Counted from the first letter of the stretch, positions 51,073 to 59,656 are shown. The stretch is DNA of 64,000 nucleotides from Streptomyces sp. NBC_00539 (GCF_036346105.1 NZ_CP107811.1:2548501-2612500), one strand, 5' to 3'. Notes: generated from the sequence alone by a model not told the origin. Made by a program: numbers and translations.

Positions 51073-53232
51073 CTGACTACGTTCCGTGAACTCGGGATCC
51101 TTCCCGAGACCGCCGAAGCCCTTGAAGCCGTCGGCATCGTGTCCCCCTTCCCCATCCAGGAGATGACCCTCCCCGTAGCCCTCTCCGGCTCGGACGTCAT
51201 CGGCCAGGCCAAGACCGGAACCGGCAAGACGCTCGGTTTCGGCCTTCCGCTGCTGGAGCGGGTCACCGTCCCCGCCGACGTCGAGTCGGGCCGGGCCCGG
51301 CCCGACCAGCTGACCGACGCCCCGCAGGCGCTCGTGGTGGTTCCCACCCGCGAGCTGTGCACCCAGGTCACCAACGACCTGCTGACCGCGGGCAAGGTCC
51401 GTAACGTCCGCGTCCTCGCCATATACGGCGGCCGCGCGTACGAGCCGCAGGTCGAGGCCCTCAAGAAGGGCGTCGACATCATCGTCGGCACCCCGGGCCG
51501 CCTCCTCGACCTGGCCGGTCAGCGCAAGCTGGACCTCTCCCACGTCAAGGCCCTCGTCCTGGACGAGGCCGACGAGATGCTCGACCTGGGCTTCCTGCCC
51601 GATGTCGAGAAGATCATCAACTACCTGCCGCCGAAGCGTCAGACCATGCTGTTCTCGGCGACCATGCCGGGAGCGGTCATCGGCCTGGCCCGCCGGTACA
51701 TGTCGCAGCCGACGCACATCCGCGCCACCTCCCCCGAGGGCGAGGGCGTGACCGTCGCCAACATCAAGCAGCACGTCTTCCGTGCGCACAACATGGACAA
51801 GCCGGAGCTCGTCTCCCGCATCCTGCAGGCCGAGGGCCGCGGTCTGGCCATGATCTTCTGCCGTACGAAGCGCACGGCGGCCGACATCGCCGAGCAGCTG
51901 GAGAAGCGCGGCTTCGCCTCCGGCGCCGTCCACGGCGACCTGGGCCAGGGCGCGCGCGAGCAGGCGCTGCGGGCGTTCCGCAACGGCAAGGTCGACGTGC
52001 TGGTGTGCACCGACGTGGCCGCGCGCGGCATCGACGTCGAGGGCGTGACCCACGTCATCAACTACCAGGCGCCGGAGGACGAGAAGACCTTCCTGCACCG
52101 CGTGGGCCGTACCGGTCGCGCGGGCAACAAGGGCATCGCCGTCACCCTGGTCGACTGGGACGACATCCCGCGCTGGCAGCTGATCAACAAGGCGCTGGAG
52201 CTGGACTTCCACGAGCCGGTCGAGACGTACTCCACGTCCCCGCACCTGTTCGAGGAGCTGAACATCCCGGCCGGGACCAAGGGCATCCTGCCGCGTGCCG
52301 AGCGCACGCGTGAGGGCCTCAAGGCCGAGCAGCTGGAGGACCTGGGCGAGACCGGCGGCCGTGGTGGCCGTGGCGGTCGCGGCCCGGCCGCCGCCGCCGC
52401 GCCGGCCGAGGAGCGTCCGGCGCGTACGCGGACCCCGCGTCAGCGCCGCCGTACGCGCGGTGGTGCCGAGACGGGCGCCGAGACGGTGGCCGCGGCCGCC
52501 GCGGTGGCCCCCGTCGCCGAGGCTCCGGCAGCTGCGGCCCCCGCCGCAGTGGCCCCCGCCGCCGACGAGCCGCGCAGGCCGCGCAGGCGCCGGACCCGTG
52601 CGGCCGCGCCGTCGGCGAACGCCGCCGCGGTGACCCCGGTCGCCGAGGCGCCGGCCGCCGCCCCCGAGCCGGACTTCCAGATGGCCCCGGCCGTCGAGCC
52701 CGTCCGGCCGGCGCGCCGCCCGGTCCGCCGGCCCGTGACCCCGTCCGCCGCGGAGCCCGACTTCCAGATGGCCCCGCCGGTGGAGCCCGCCCCGGCCCGC
52801 CGCACCCGGACCCGCAAGGCCGTGGCTCCGGTGGCCGAAGCCGTCGCCGAAGCCGCCGTGGTCACCGCCCCGGCTGCGGTCGTGGAGGAGGCTCCGGTCA
52901 AGCCGAAGCGCACCCGGACCCGCAAGGCCGCGGAGGCCGCCCCCGCGGTGACCGAGGCCGCTCCGGTTGCCGCTCCGGTCGCGGAGGAGGTCCCGGCGAA
53001 GCCGAAGCGCACGCGCACCCGCAAGGTCGCGGAGGCCGCCCCCGCGGTGACCGAGGCCGCGCCCGAGGCTGCCGCGGTTGCCGAGGAGGCCCCGGCGAAG
53101 CCGAAGCGCACCCGGACCCGCAAGGCCGCGGAGGCCGCCCCCGTGGCGACCGAGGCCGCCGCCGAGGAGGCTCCCGCCAAGCCGAAGCGCACGCGTACCC
53201 GCAAGGCCGTCGCGCCGACGCCGGAGGCGTAA
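51073..53232 (+). CDS. DEAD-box RNA helicase with basic C-terminal repeats
   Basis: A 719-residue RhlE/CsdA-type RNA helicase. Q motif (Phe4 to Gln29, FRELGI...PFPIQ), AKTGTGKT (46-53), PTREL, GTPGR, DEAD (164-167), SAT (195-197) and HRVGRTGRAG are all present. It remodels RNA in ribosome assembly and decay. The last 300 residues are Ala/Pro/Glu-rich with repeated KPKRTRTRK segments that should bind RNA. The Q motif requires a start before GTG 51139; between the in-frame TAG at 51001 and that point the only candidate is CTG 51073, which has AGAGG seven bases upstream. It corresponds to Rv3211. Confidence 0.9.
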   Translation: MTTFRELGILPETAEALEAVGIVSPFPIQEMTLPVALSGSDVIGQAKTGTGKTLGFGLPLLERVTVPADVESGRARPDQLTDAPQALVVVPTRELCTQVTNDLLTAGKVRNVRVLAIYGGRAYEPQVEALKKGVDIIVGTPGRLLDLAGQRKLDLSHVKALVLDEADEMLDLGFLPDVEKIINYLPPKRQTMLFSATMPGAVIGLARRYMSQPTHIRATSPEGEGVTVANIKQHVFRAHNMDKPELVSRILQAEGRGLAMIFCRTKRTAADIAEQLEKRGFASGAVHGDLGQGAREQALRAFRNGKVDVLVCTDVAARGIDVEGVTHVINYQAPEDEKTFLHRVGRTGRAGNKGIAVTLVDWDDIPRWQLINKALELDFHEPVETYSTSPHLFEELNIPAGTKGILPRAERTREGLKAEQLEDLGETGGRGGRGGRGPAAAAAPAEERPARTRTPRQRRRTRGGAETGAETVAAAAAVAPVAEAPAAAAPAAVAPAADEPRRPRRRRTRAAAPSANAAAVTPVAEAPAAAPEPDFQMAPAVEPVRPARRPVRRPVTPSAAEPDFQMAPPVEPAPARRTRTRKAVAPVAEAVAEAAVVTAPAAVVEEAPVKPKRTRTRKAAEAAPAVTEAAPVAAPVAEEVPAKPKRTRTRKVAEAAPAVTEAAPEAAAVAEEAPAKPKRTRTRKAAEAAPVATEAAAEEAPAKPKRTRTRKAVAPTPEA
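52880..53215. repeat. In-frame repeats in the helicase C terminus
   Basis: Four KPKRTRTRK blocks, each followed by (K/A)AAEAAP.VTEAA-like spacers, repeat with a period of about 25-30 codons. Confidence 0.8.
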
Positions 53233-53243
53233 CGACGCCCGAT

Positions 53244-53279
53244 GGGCCCCGGTCCCCTCTTCGGAGGGGACCGGGGCCC
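53244..53279 (+). terminator. Terminator after the helicase
   Basis: A 15-bp stem GGGCCCCGGTCCCCT/AGGGGACCGGGGCCC. Confidence 0.85.
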
Positions 53280-53330
53280 TTCGCGTGCCAGGGGCTGTAC
53301 CGCACGCTACGGGCCGGTAACCTCGGCCCC

Positions 53331-54203
53331 ATGAGCAAGCCGCCCCGCCTGACCCTGCCGTCCGTCGCCCGCGCGTACCGTCTCGGGACCGCGCGCGGGG
53401 AGTTCGCCGTGCACGAGGCGGGCGAGCCGCTGCGCGGCACGGCCCTGCTGGTACCGGGCTTCACCGGCAGCAAGGAGGACTTCATCGGCCTGCTGGAGCC
53501 GCTGGCCGCCGCCGGATACCGGGTGGTCGCGGTCGACGGGCGGGGCCAGTACGAGAGCCCCGGCCCGCGCGACGAGTCCGCGTACGGCTGCGAGGAGCTG
53601 GCCCGGGACCTGCTCGCCCAGGCCAGGGCGCTGGACGCCGGACCGGTGCACCTCGTCGGCCACTCCCTGGGCGGCCTGATCTGCCGCGCGGCCGTGCTGC
53701 GCGACCCCGCCCCCTTCGCCTCCCTCACCCTGATGAGCAGCGGCCCGGCGGCGATCACCGAGAACCAGCAGGCCCGTACGAAGCTGCTGATCGCGGCGTT
53801 GGAGACGCTGCGGGACGACATGGCGGCCGTGTGGGACGCGATGCGCGCCCAGGACCCGCCGAACGCCGTGCCCGACCCCCCCGCGCTGGCGGGCTTCCTG
53901 CGCGAGCGGTGGCTGGCGACGGTACCGGAGCAGCTGATCGGCACGGGGCGGGTGCTGATCTCGGAGCCCGACCGGGTGGCGGAGCTGGCGCAGGTGCCGC
54001 TGCGCAAGCTGGTCCTGTCGGGGGAGGTCGACTACGCCTGGCCGGTGCCGCTGATGGACGAGATGGCGCGGCGCTTGAGGGCGGCGCGAGTCATCGTCGA
54101 GGACGCGGAACACTCCCCCAACGCCGAGAACCCGCAGGTCACCGCGGGTGCGCTGGCCGCCTTCTGGGGTACGGAAGCGGTACCGGCCCCAGAGGTTCGT
54201 TAG
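53331..54203 (+). CDS. Alpha/beta-hydrolase
   Basis: A 290-residue hydrolase. Triad: Ser in LVGHSLGG, Asp in SGEVDYAWP, His in DAEHSPN. VPGFTGSKEDF gives the oxyanion loop. TAACCT at 53318-53323, seven bases before ATG, suggests a leaderless mRNA. Substrate unknown. Confidence 0.9.
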   Translation: MSKPPRLTLPSVARAYRLGTARGEFAVHEAGEPLRGTALLVPGFTGSKEDFIGLLEPLAAAGYRVVAVDGRGQYESPGPRDESAYGCEELARDLLAQARALDAGPVHLVGHSLGGLICRAAVLRDPAPFASLTLMSSGPAAITENQQARTKLLIAALETLRDDMAAVWDAMRAQDPPNAVPDPPALAGFLRERWLATVPEQLIGTGRVLISEPDRVAELAQVPLRKLVLSGEVDYAWPVPLMDEMARRLRAARVIVEDAEHSPNAENPQVTAGALAAFWGTEAVPAPEVR

Positions 54204-54228
54204 CGAGTGAAAAAATTTCCTTAGCGTA

Positions 54229-54255
54229 GGGAATGTTTGCGGCTTACACTTCGTT
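54229..54255 (+). promoter_or_regulatory. SigR-type promoter
   Basis: GGGAAT (54229-54234), exactly 18 bases, GTT (54253-54255), 40 bases before the 50-residue gene. It is preceded by an AT-rich stretch (GAAAAAATTTCC). Confidence 0.75.
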
Positions 54256-54294
54256 ATGCCAGTGCAAGTGAAACACTGACGAAGGGAGAAGCCC

Positions 54295-54447
54295 GTGCGC
54301 TTCGAGATTCTGCGCCTGGACGATGTCAACGGAAGCGCCGTGGACAGCACCGTCGTGGACGCGGCCTCCGTCAACCGGATCGTGCAGCACGCCGCCTCCG
54401 TGGGCCAGCGCATTCTGATCCGCCCGGCGGAGACCGCGTCCAACTGA
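54295..54447 (+). CDS. 50-residue protein behind a SigR-like promoter
   Basis: A short gene: GTG 54295, stop TGA 54445-54447, 50 residues beginning MRFEILRLDDVNGSAVDSTV and ending RILIRPAETASN. GGGAG lies seven bases before the start and a hairpin terminator follows. Codon use shows GC-rich third positions throughout. No cysteine, membrane segment or known motif. The composition (one beta-alpha-beta-sized unit) suggests a small folded or partner-binding protein. Confidence 0.75.
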   Translation: MRFEILRLDDVNGSAVDSTVVDAASVNRIVQHAASVGQRILIRPAETASN

Positions 54448-54493
54448 CCCGCTTCACGCGATTGCCCGCTGCTACGTACGCGAGGGACGACGC

Positions 54494-54524
54494 AATGCCC
54501 CGCACCGGACCGGTGCGGGGCATT
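54494..54524. terminator. Terminator between convergent genes
   Basis: AATGCCCCGCACCG/CGGTGCGGGGCATT perfect stem, loop GAC. Confidence 0.85.
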
Positions 54525-54567
54525 CGCATGTGCAGCGGGCGGCGCACCATGGCGGGCCGCCGGCGTC

Positions 54568-55170
54568 TCAGGCGTGCACGACCTGGAGCACACCGTTGAT
54601 GATCTGCTGGACGGCGATCGCGGACAGCATCATGCCGGCGAGGCGCGTCACCAGGACGACGCCGCCGTCCTTGATCACCCGGATGATCACCAGCGAGTAG
54701 CGCATCGTGATCCACAGGACGACGTGCATGGCGATGATCGCCGACCAGACCGAGACCTGCCCCCCGAAGCCGTCGGCCTTCTGCACGGCCAGGATGACGG
54801 AGACGATCGCACCCGGACCCGCCAGGAGCGGCATGCCGAGCGGCACGAGCGCGACGTTCACGTCCTTGGTCTGCTTGGGCTCGTCCGTCTTGCCGGTGAG
54901 CAGGTCCAGCGCGATCAGCAGGAGGAGCAGCCCGCCGGCGATCATCAGCGCCGGCACGGAGACGTGCAGGTAGTCGAGGATCTGCTGACCGCAGATGCCG
55001 AAGACGGCGATGACACCGAAGGCCACGCAGACGGCCTGCCAGGCCATGCGGCGCTGCACCTTGGTGGCGCGGCCGGAGGTCAGGGCGAGGAAGATCGGCG
55101 TGATCCCCGGGGGGTCCATAATCACGAAAAGCGTGAGAAATAGGGATCCGAAGACGGCGAAATCAAACAC
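54568..55170 (-). CDS. MarC-family (UPF0056) membrane protein
   Basis: A 200-residue integral membrane protein with six helices, starting VFDFAVFGSLFLTLFVIMDPPG, which includes the family's conserved DPPG loop. UPF0056/MarC proteins were once linked to multiple antibiotic resistance, but the role is not established. GTG 55170 with AAGG seven bases upstream is preferred over TTG 55203. It follows the PHP gene on the same strand by 57 bases. Confidence 0.9.
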   Translation of the reverse strand: MFDFAVFGSLFLTLFVIMDPPGITPIFLALTSGRATKVQRRMAWQAVCVAFGVIAVFGICGQQILDYLHVSVPALMIAGGLLLLLIALDLLTGKTDEPKQTKDVNVALVPLGMPLLAGPGAIVSVILAVQKADGFGGQVSVWSAIIAMHVVLWITMRYSLVIIRVIKDGGVVLVTRLAGMMLSAIAVQQIINGVLQVVHA

Positions 55171-55227
55171 AGTGATGCCTTGCAGGAGAGAGGGGTGTAG
55201 CAAAAAGGAGCGGGGGCGGGCGAGGGC

Positions 55228-56097
55228 TCAGCCCTCGTGGCGCCGTCCACCGGCACCGGGGACGGGGAAGGCCCCGGTGGCGCGGCGCGTGATCTCGCCG
55301 TAGATCTCGGGGTCGGTCGTGTGTTCCCCGAGGCGGCAGGTCTTGCGGCTGCCGTGGTAGTCGCTGGACCCGGTGGTCAGCAGACCCAGCTCGTCCGCGA
55401 GGCCCCGCAGCCGGGCGCGCGTCGCGGCGTCGTGGTCCATGTGGTCGACCTCGATGCCGTCGAGTCCGGCCGCCGCCAGTTCGGCGATGGCGCTCTCGGG
55501 CACGCAGGCGCCGCGCTTGGCGGCGCCGGGGTGGGCGAAGACGGTGACCCCGCCGGCCGCCTTCACCAGGCGTATCGCGTCGAAGGGGTCGAGCTCGTGC
55601 TTCTCGGCGTAGGCGCGGCCGCCGTCGGCGAGCCAGTCGGGCGTGAACGCGTCGGAGACGGTGGGCACGACGCCGAGCTCGACGAGGGCGGTGGCGATGT
55701 GCGGCCGGCCCACGGAGCCCGCACCGGCGATCCGGGCGACCTGCTCCCAGGTGACGTCGACGCCGAGCGCCTGGAGCTTGCCGATCATGGCCTGGGCGCG
55801 GGGGGTGCGGTCGTCGCGGACCAGCTCCCGCTCGGCGTGCAGCTCGGGCTCTTCGGGGTCGAAGAGGTAGGCGAGCATGTGCATCCCGATGCCGTCGAGC
55901 CGGCAGCTGAGCTCGGCGCCGGTGACGAGGGTGAGCCCCTGCGGCACGGCCGCGACGGCCTCGGCGTATCCGCCGACGGTGTCGTGGTCGGTCAGCGCGA
56001 TGACGTCCAGCCCGGCGGCGGCCGCGTTCCGCACCAGCTCGGCGGGGGTGTCGGTGCCGTCGGAAGCCGTGGAGTGGGCGTGCAGGTCGATGCGCAC
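55228..56097 (-). CDS. PHP-domain phosphoesterase
   Basis: A 289-residue PHP metallophosphoesterase. RIDLHAHSTASDGT at the start and LTDHDTVGG give the first metal ligands; later ones are in VTGAELSC, VFAHPG and TGSSDYHG. Stand-alone PHP proteins of this type act as 5'-nucleotidases or RNA/pAp phosphatases (YciV/RNase AM-like). GTG 56097 has GGAG seven bases upstream; ATG 56103 is too close to that site. Confidence 0.9.
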   Translation of the reverse strand: MRIDLHAHSTASDGTDTPAELVRNAAAAGLDVIALTDHDTVGGYAEAVAAVPQGLTLVTGAELSCRLDGIGMHMLAYLFDPEEPELHAERELVRDDRTPRAQAMIGKLQALGVDVTWEQVARIAGAGSVGRPHIATALVELGVVPTVSDAFTPDWLADGGRAYAEKHELDPFDAIRLVKAAGGVTVFAHPGAAKRGACVPESAIAELAAAGLDGIEVDHMDHDAATRARLRGLADELGLLTTGSSDYHGSRKTCRLGEHTTDPEIYGEITRRATGAFPVPGAGGRRHEG

Positions 56098-56777
56098 AGC
56101 CATGCTCCAGGGTTCGGGACGTACGGGGGGACACTCAAGGGTACCCCTGCCCCGGCCGGGCCTTGACGTGCGCGAACGCGGGGCGTCGCGGGACGGGGCG
56201 GCCCCGGCTGCCACGGGGGCGCGGCCGCCAGGGGTTGCGGCTGTCCGGATGCGGCCGCCCGGCTGCCCGGGGCTGCGGGTGGGCCGCTGCGCGGGGCGGT
56301 TCCCCTACCCGCCCTTCCTCCGTTCCCCGGGGCTCCGCCCCGGACCCCGGGCGCCGCTCGCACGGCTCGGCCCCGAGCCCTCCCGGCTTTCCGCGGCCGC
56401 GCCGGACTCCAGCCGTCGGCCCAGGGCCGGTGGCCGGCGCTCGCAGCGGCGCATGCCATCGGCCCCCACGAACGCCGGGCCGGAGCTGCCGGGCGAGACG
56501 CGCTGACCACCGCTCGGCCCTGGCGGGCTCCCGTGGGGGCACGCGCGTACCCCGAGGGTCGATGCGGGCGGGGGACCCGCCGGATGGCAGCGCGCCCGGC
56601 CGGGGGTTACGGACGGCGCGGCGCCGGGAAGCCGGGAGCCCTCGGGGCCGAGCCGTGCGAGCGGCGCGTCAAGAGGTCAAGAGGAAGGGGCTACCGGCCC
56701 GGGACCGGCGGACGGAGTCCGGCGCAGCGGCGCGAAGCCGGTGAGGCCGGCCAGGGCCGAGCCGTGCGGGCGGCGCG
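56098..56777. repeat. Repeat-filled intergenic region
   Basis: 680 bases with no convincing gene; open frames here lack ribosome binding sites and known folds. GGGCCGAGCCGTGCG followed by (A/G)GCGGCGCGTCAAGAGG occurs at 56645-56676 and 56754-56784, the second covering the stop of the next gene. An inverted copy lies at 56353-56374. Flanks (the GCCGGACTCC and GGGCCGGT segments) are inverted-related too. Confidence 0.7.
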
Positions 56778-57419
56778 TCAAGAGGACAGAATGCGGGGGC
56801 TCAGCGCGCCGCACGGGACCAGTTCGACCTCGGCGCCCGCCTCGCGCAGGTCGGTCAGGACGAGTTCGTCGTACATGAGCAGCCCCGTCTGCTCCGGCCA
56901 GACCACCGCCCACAGCCACAGCCCGCGCGCCTCGCCCGCGAACACGGCCCGGTCGTCGGGGGCTCCCTTGACGTGCCACAGCGGGGTCGGCCGGCCGGCC
57001 GCGACGACCTTGGCGTGCGGCGGCGCGGAGACGTCCATGTAGGGGCCGGGGTCGGGTGCGTCGATCCCCGCGTACCGCGCGCCGAGGCCTACCCCCAGTT
57101 CCTCCGCGACGAGCACCAGCTCACCCATTCCGCCGAGCGGCCCGGGACCCGAGCAGGCGACGGCGGTGGCGCGGCCCCCGCTGCGGTCGTCCCCGGCGGC
57201 GGCGACGCCGGTGAACAGCCACCCCACCGGCAGGGGCCACGGCATCCACACCGGTACGTGCGCCCGGTGCACTATGACGCCCAGCCCTTCGACGCTGGGC
57301 GGGATCACGGGCTGCAGGGGATGGACGGCGCCGTGCACCGCGCACTGCCAGGAGTCGGCGAAAAGACCGGGCGCTCGGACCCGGCCACCGCACTTCGGGC
57401 AACTCGGTTCGCCCCTCAT
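56778..57419 (-). CDS. DUF6758-like protein with zinc knuckle
   Basis: A 213-residue conserved Streptomyces protein. It starts MRGEPSCPKCGGRVR, and the CxxC with WQCAVHG nearby forms a likely zinc ribbon at the N terminus. The rest is a mixed alpha/beta domain with PVWMPWPLPVGWLFTGVA. ATG 57419 has AGGAG about ten bases upstream. It is followed on the same strand by the repeat region at its 3' end. Function unknown. Confidence 0.75.
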   Translation of the reverse strand: MRGEPSCPKCGGRVRAPGLFADSWQCAVHGAVHPLQPVIPPSVEGLGVIVHRAHVPVWMPWPLPVGWLFTGVAAAGDDRSGGRATAVACSGPGPLGGMGELVLVAEELGVGLGARYAGIDAPDPGPYMDVSAPPHAKVVAAGRPTPLWHVKGAPDDRAVFAGEARGLWLWAVVWPEQTGLLMYDELVLTDLREAGAEVELVPCGALSPRILSS

Positions 57420-57507
57420 AAGAAGCACGCTCCTCCCCGCCCGGCGCCCCGTCAAGGCACGCTCACCCGTCCGGATGCCATCCATCCGTACCCCGGGCGA
57501 CGGGAGC

Positions 57508-58092
57508 TCAGTCCAGTGCGACGGCCGTACGCAGAGGATCCCGCAGATCCGTGCCGCGCGCGAGCCAGCGTTCCTGGAGGGCGGCCGCGCCGTGCACCCG
57601 CTTCCAGGCGGCCTCGTTGGCCGTCATCGGGAGCAGCGGCAGGAACCGCACCGGCTCCAGCGGCTCGTCCAGTACGAGGTCCTCCACCAGCCCTCCCGGT
57701 TCGGCGACCAGGACGGAGCTGAACGGCGCGCCCTCCCAAAGGGGTTCACCCACGTCCAGCGAGGCACCGGGCGCCACGACCAGCCCCTCGACCATCGGGG
57801 ACGCGGCCAGCACGGCGAGCGGACGCAGCAGCTTGTCGGTGGGCGCCAGACCCGCCCGCACGGTCAGCACCAGCTCGGCGCGGGGGCCGCGCAGCGGGTC
57901 GGCGACCACGGCGGTCGGGTCGGTCATCGGGTGCGCGGACATGCCGAGGGTCGCGTACCGCACGAGGTCGCCCTCGGCGAAACGGAGTACCTCGATGCGG
58001 TCGGTGCCGAGGAAGGTGACGGCGGCGCGGGCGTCGGGTTCGCCGAACGCGGTGCGCAGCCGGGCCTCCACAAGGGCGAGAATTTCTGCCAT
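57508..58092 (-). CDS. Suppressor-of-fused (SUFU) domain protein
   Basis: A 194-residue protein of the bacterial SUFU family. Hallmarks are RAELVLTVRAGL, GASLDVGEPLW and VRFLPLLPMTANEAAWKR. Bacterial SUFU proteins often occur as immunity or regulatory partners in polymorphic toxin loci; no toxin gene is visible here. TATGCT at 58099-58104, six bases before ATG, suggests a leaderless mRNA. Confidence 0.85.
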   Translation of the reverse strand: MAEILALVEARLRTAFGEPDARAAVTFLGTDRIEVLRFAEGDLVRYATLGMSAHPMTDPTAVVADPLRGPRAELVLTVRAGLAPTDKLLRPLAVLAASPMVEGLVVAPGASLDVGEPLWEGAPFSSVLVAEPGGLVEDLVLDEPLEPVRFLPLLPMTANEAAWKRVHGAAALQERWLARGTDLRDPLRTAVALD

Positions 58093-58500
58093 GGAGCGAG
58101 CATAGAACTCGTATCCGGCGGGTAAAGGCGCGGTCCTGACCATCCGTCGGCTGATAGTGTTGACAGCTGGTCGGGACCGCACGCAGACGCGTTGTTTCCA
58201 GGGTCCGGGCGACAGGACGTCCCTCACGGGGGACCGGCCGGAGGAGGTGGGGCTGCGATGGATCGAAGTCGATCGTGCAGTACCAATCGCTCTTCCACTT
58301 CTATGCCGGGCGTTCCGCGCCCCCTGTGATCTTCCCCCGGTGGCCTGCCGGGCGCCGGAAGGTCAGTAGAAGAGCGACGGCAGAACGTTTGTCCTCTCCG
58401 TCCTGTTTCCCTCCGTCTGCCCGGGGCTGACTGCCCGTGCGCAGCCGCGGAGGGCCTCCCACCCGTACGGTCCGCAGCCGTGCGCGCGAAGGAGCCTGCC
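58093..58500 (+). other. Leader region of corA
   Basis: 408 bases. TTGACA at 58160-58165 may be a -35 element, without a clear -10. A 23-codon frame at 58258-58329 is listed separately. After it a CTTCC...GGAAG stem (about 58330-58364) with GC-rich inner pairing could fold. No known riboswitch was recognised. Confidence 0.5.
58258..58329 (+). CDS. Possible leader peptide upstream of corA
   Basis: 23 codons, ATG 58258 to TGA 58327-58329, with GGAGGAGG ending ten bases upstream, a very strong ribosome binding site. It is Ser/Arg-rich and ends MPGVPRPL, three prolines in the last seven residues. It is followed by a possible stem-loop and then corA 171 bases later. Proline-rich leader peptides sense magnesium in enterobacterial mgtL/corL systems; that parallel is inference. 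Confidence 0.4.
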   Translation: MDRSRSCSTNRSSTSMPGVPRPL

Positions 58501-59625
58501 ATGTCGATGCTGCCCTACCTCCGTGCCGCCGTCCGTCCGGCCCTGCGCCGGTCCACCCCCGCGCAACCCGGCTACGACACCACCCGCGACCCGTCCGCCA
58601 GCAGCGCGGTGGTCGACTGCGCCGTCTACCGCGACGGGCGGCGCGAGCCGCGCGAGCCGGGCACTGCGTGCCTGACGCCCCGTGAGGCGATCCGCCGGGT
58701 CCGCGAGGAGGGCGGCTTCGCCTGGATCGGTCTGCACGAGCCCACCGAGGCCGAGTTCGCCGGGATCGCCGCCACCTTCGGGCTGCACCCGCTCGCCGTG
58801 GAGGACGCGGTGCACGCGCACCAGCGGCCGAAGCTGGAGCGCTACGACGACACCCTGTTCACCGTCTTCAAGACGATCCACTACGTCGAGCACACCGAAC
58901 TGACCGCCACCAGCGAGGTAGTGGAGACCGGCGAGGTGATGTGCTTCACCGGCCCGGACTTCGTCATCACCGTCCGGCACGGCGGCCAGGGCTCCCTCAA
59001 GGGCCTGCGCCACCGCCTGCAGGACGACACCGAACTGCTGGCCCGGGGACCCTCGGCGGTGCTGCACTCCCTCGCCGACCACGTCGTCGACGGCTACATC
59101 GCGGTCGCGGCGGCGGTGCAGGACGACATCGACGAGGTGGAGAGCGCGGTCTTCGCCGCGCCCGCCAAGGGCAGCGGCCGCGGCGGCGACGCGGGCCGCA
59201 TCTACCAGCTCAAGCGCGAGGTGCTGGAGTTCAAGCGGGCCGTCTCCCCGCTGCTGCGGCCGATGGAACTGCTCTCCGAGCGCCCGATGCGGCTGGTGGA
59301 CCCCGGCATCCAGAAGTACTTCCGCGACGTCGCCGACCACCTGGCGCGGGTGCACGAGCAGGTCGTCGGCTTCGACGAGCTGCTGAACTCGATCCTCCAG
59401 GCCAGCCTCGCGCAGGCGTCGGTCGCGCAGAACGAGGACATGCGCAAGATCACCTCGTGGGCGGCGATCATCGCGGTCCCGACGATGATCTGCGGCGTGT
59501 ACGGGATGAACTTCGAGCACATGCCGGAGCTGCACTGGCGCTACGGCTACCCGATGGTGATGACCGCCATCGCCGGGGCCTGTCTCACCATCCACCGCGC
59601 CCTGCGCCGCAACGGCTGGCTGTAG
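58501..59625 (+). CDS. corA: CorA-family magnesium/cobalt transporter
   Basis: A 374-residue divalent-cation channel. The long cytoplasmic funnel (1-310) contains the coiled region around QLKREVLEFKRAVSPLLRPM. The selectivity motif YGMNFEHMPEL (about 334-344) lies between the two C-terminal membrane helices (AAIIAVPTMICG and MVMTAIAGACLTI). AGGAG six bases before ATG 58501 is a strong start. Its MgtE-like neighbour at 61.3 kb suggests a magnesium locus. Confidence 0.94.
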   Translation: MSMLPYLRAAVRPALRRSTPAQPGYDTTRDPSASSAVVDCAVYRDGRREPREPGTACLTPREAIRRVREEGGFAWIGLHEPTEAEFAGIAATFGLHPLAVEDAVHAHQRPKLERYDDTLFTVFKTIHYVEHTELTATSEVVETGEVMCFTGPDFVITVRHGGQGSLKGLRHRLQDDTELLARGPSAVLHSLADHVVDGYIAVAAAVQDDIDEVESAVFAAPAKGSGRGGDAGRIYQLKREVLEFKRAVSPLLRPMELLSERPMRLVDPGIQKYFRDVADHLARVHEQVVGFDELLNSILQASLAQASVAQNEDMRKITSWAAIIAVPTMICGVYGMNFEHMPELHWRYGYPMVMTAIAGACLTIHRALRRNGWL

Positions 59626-59656
59626 CCCCTCACCGGCCGCTGGCTACCCTGTGCGC

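Noticed and set aside
54237-54599. 120-codon frame overlapping the 50-residue gene
   Set aside because: Different frame without a ribosome binding site, running through the terminator; the GTG 54295 frame has proper signals.
56163-56777. Open frames of 135-209 codons between the PHP and DUF6758 genes
   Set aside because: All six frames are open because of extreme GC; no ribosome binding sites or recognisable folds.
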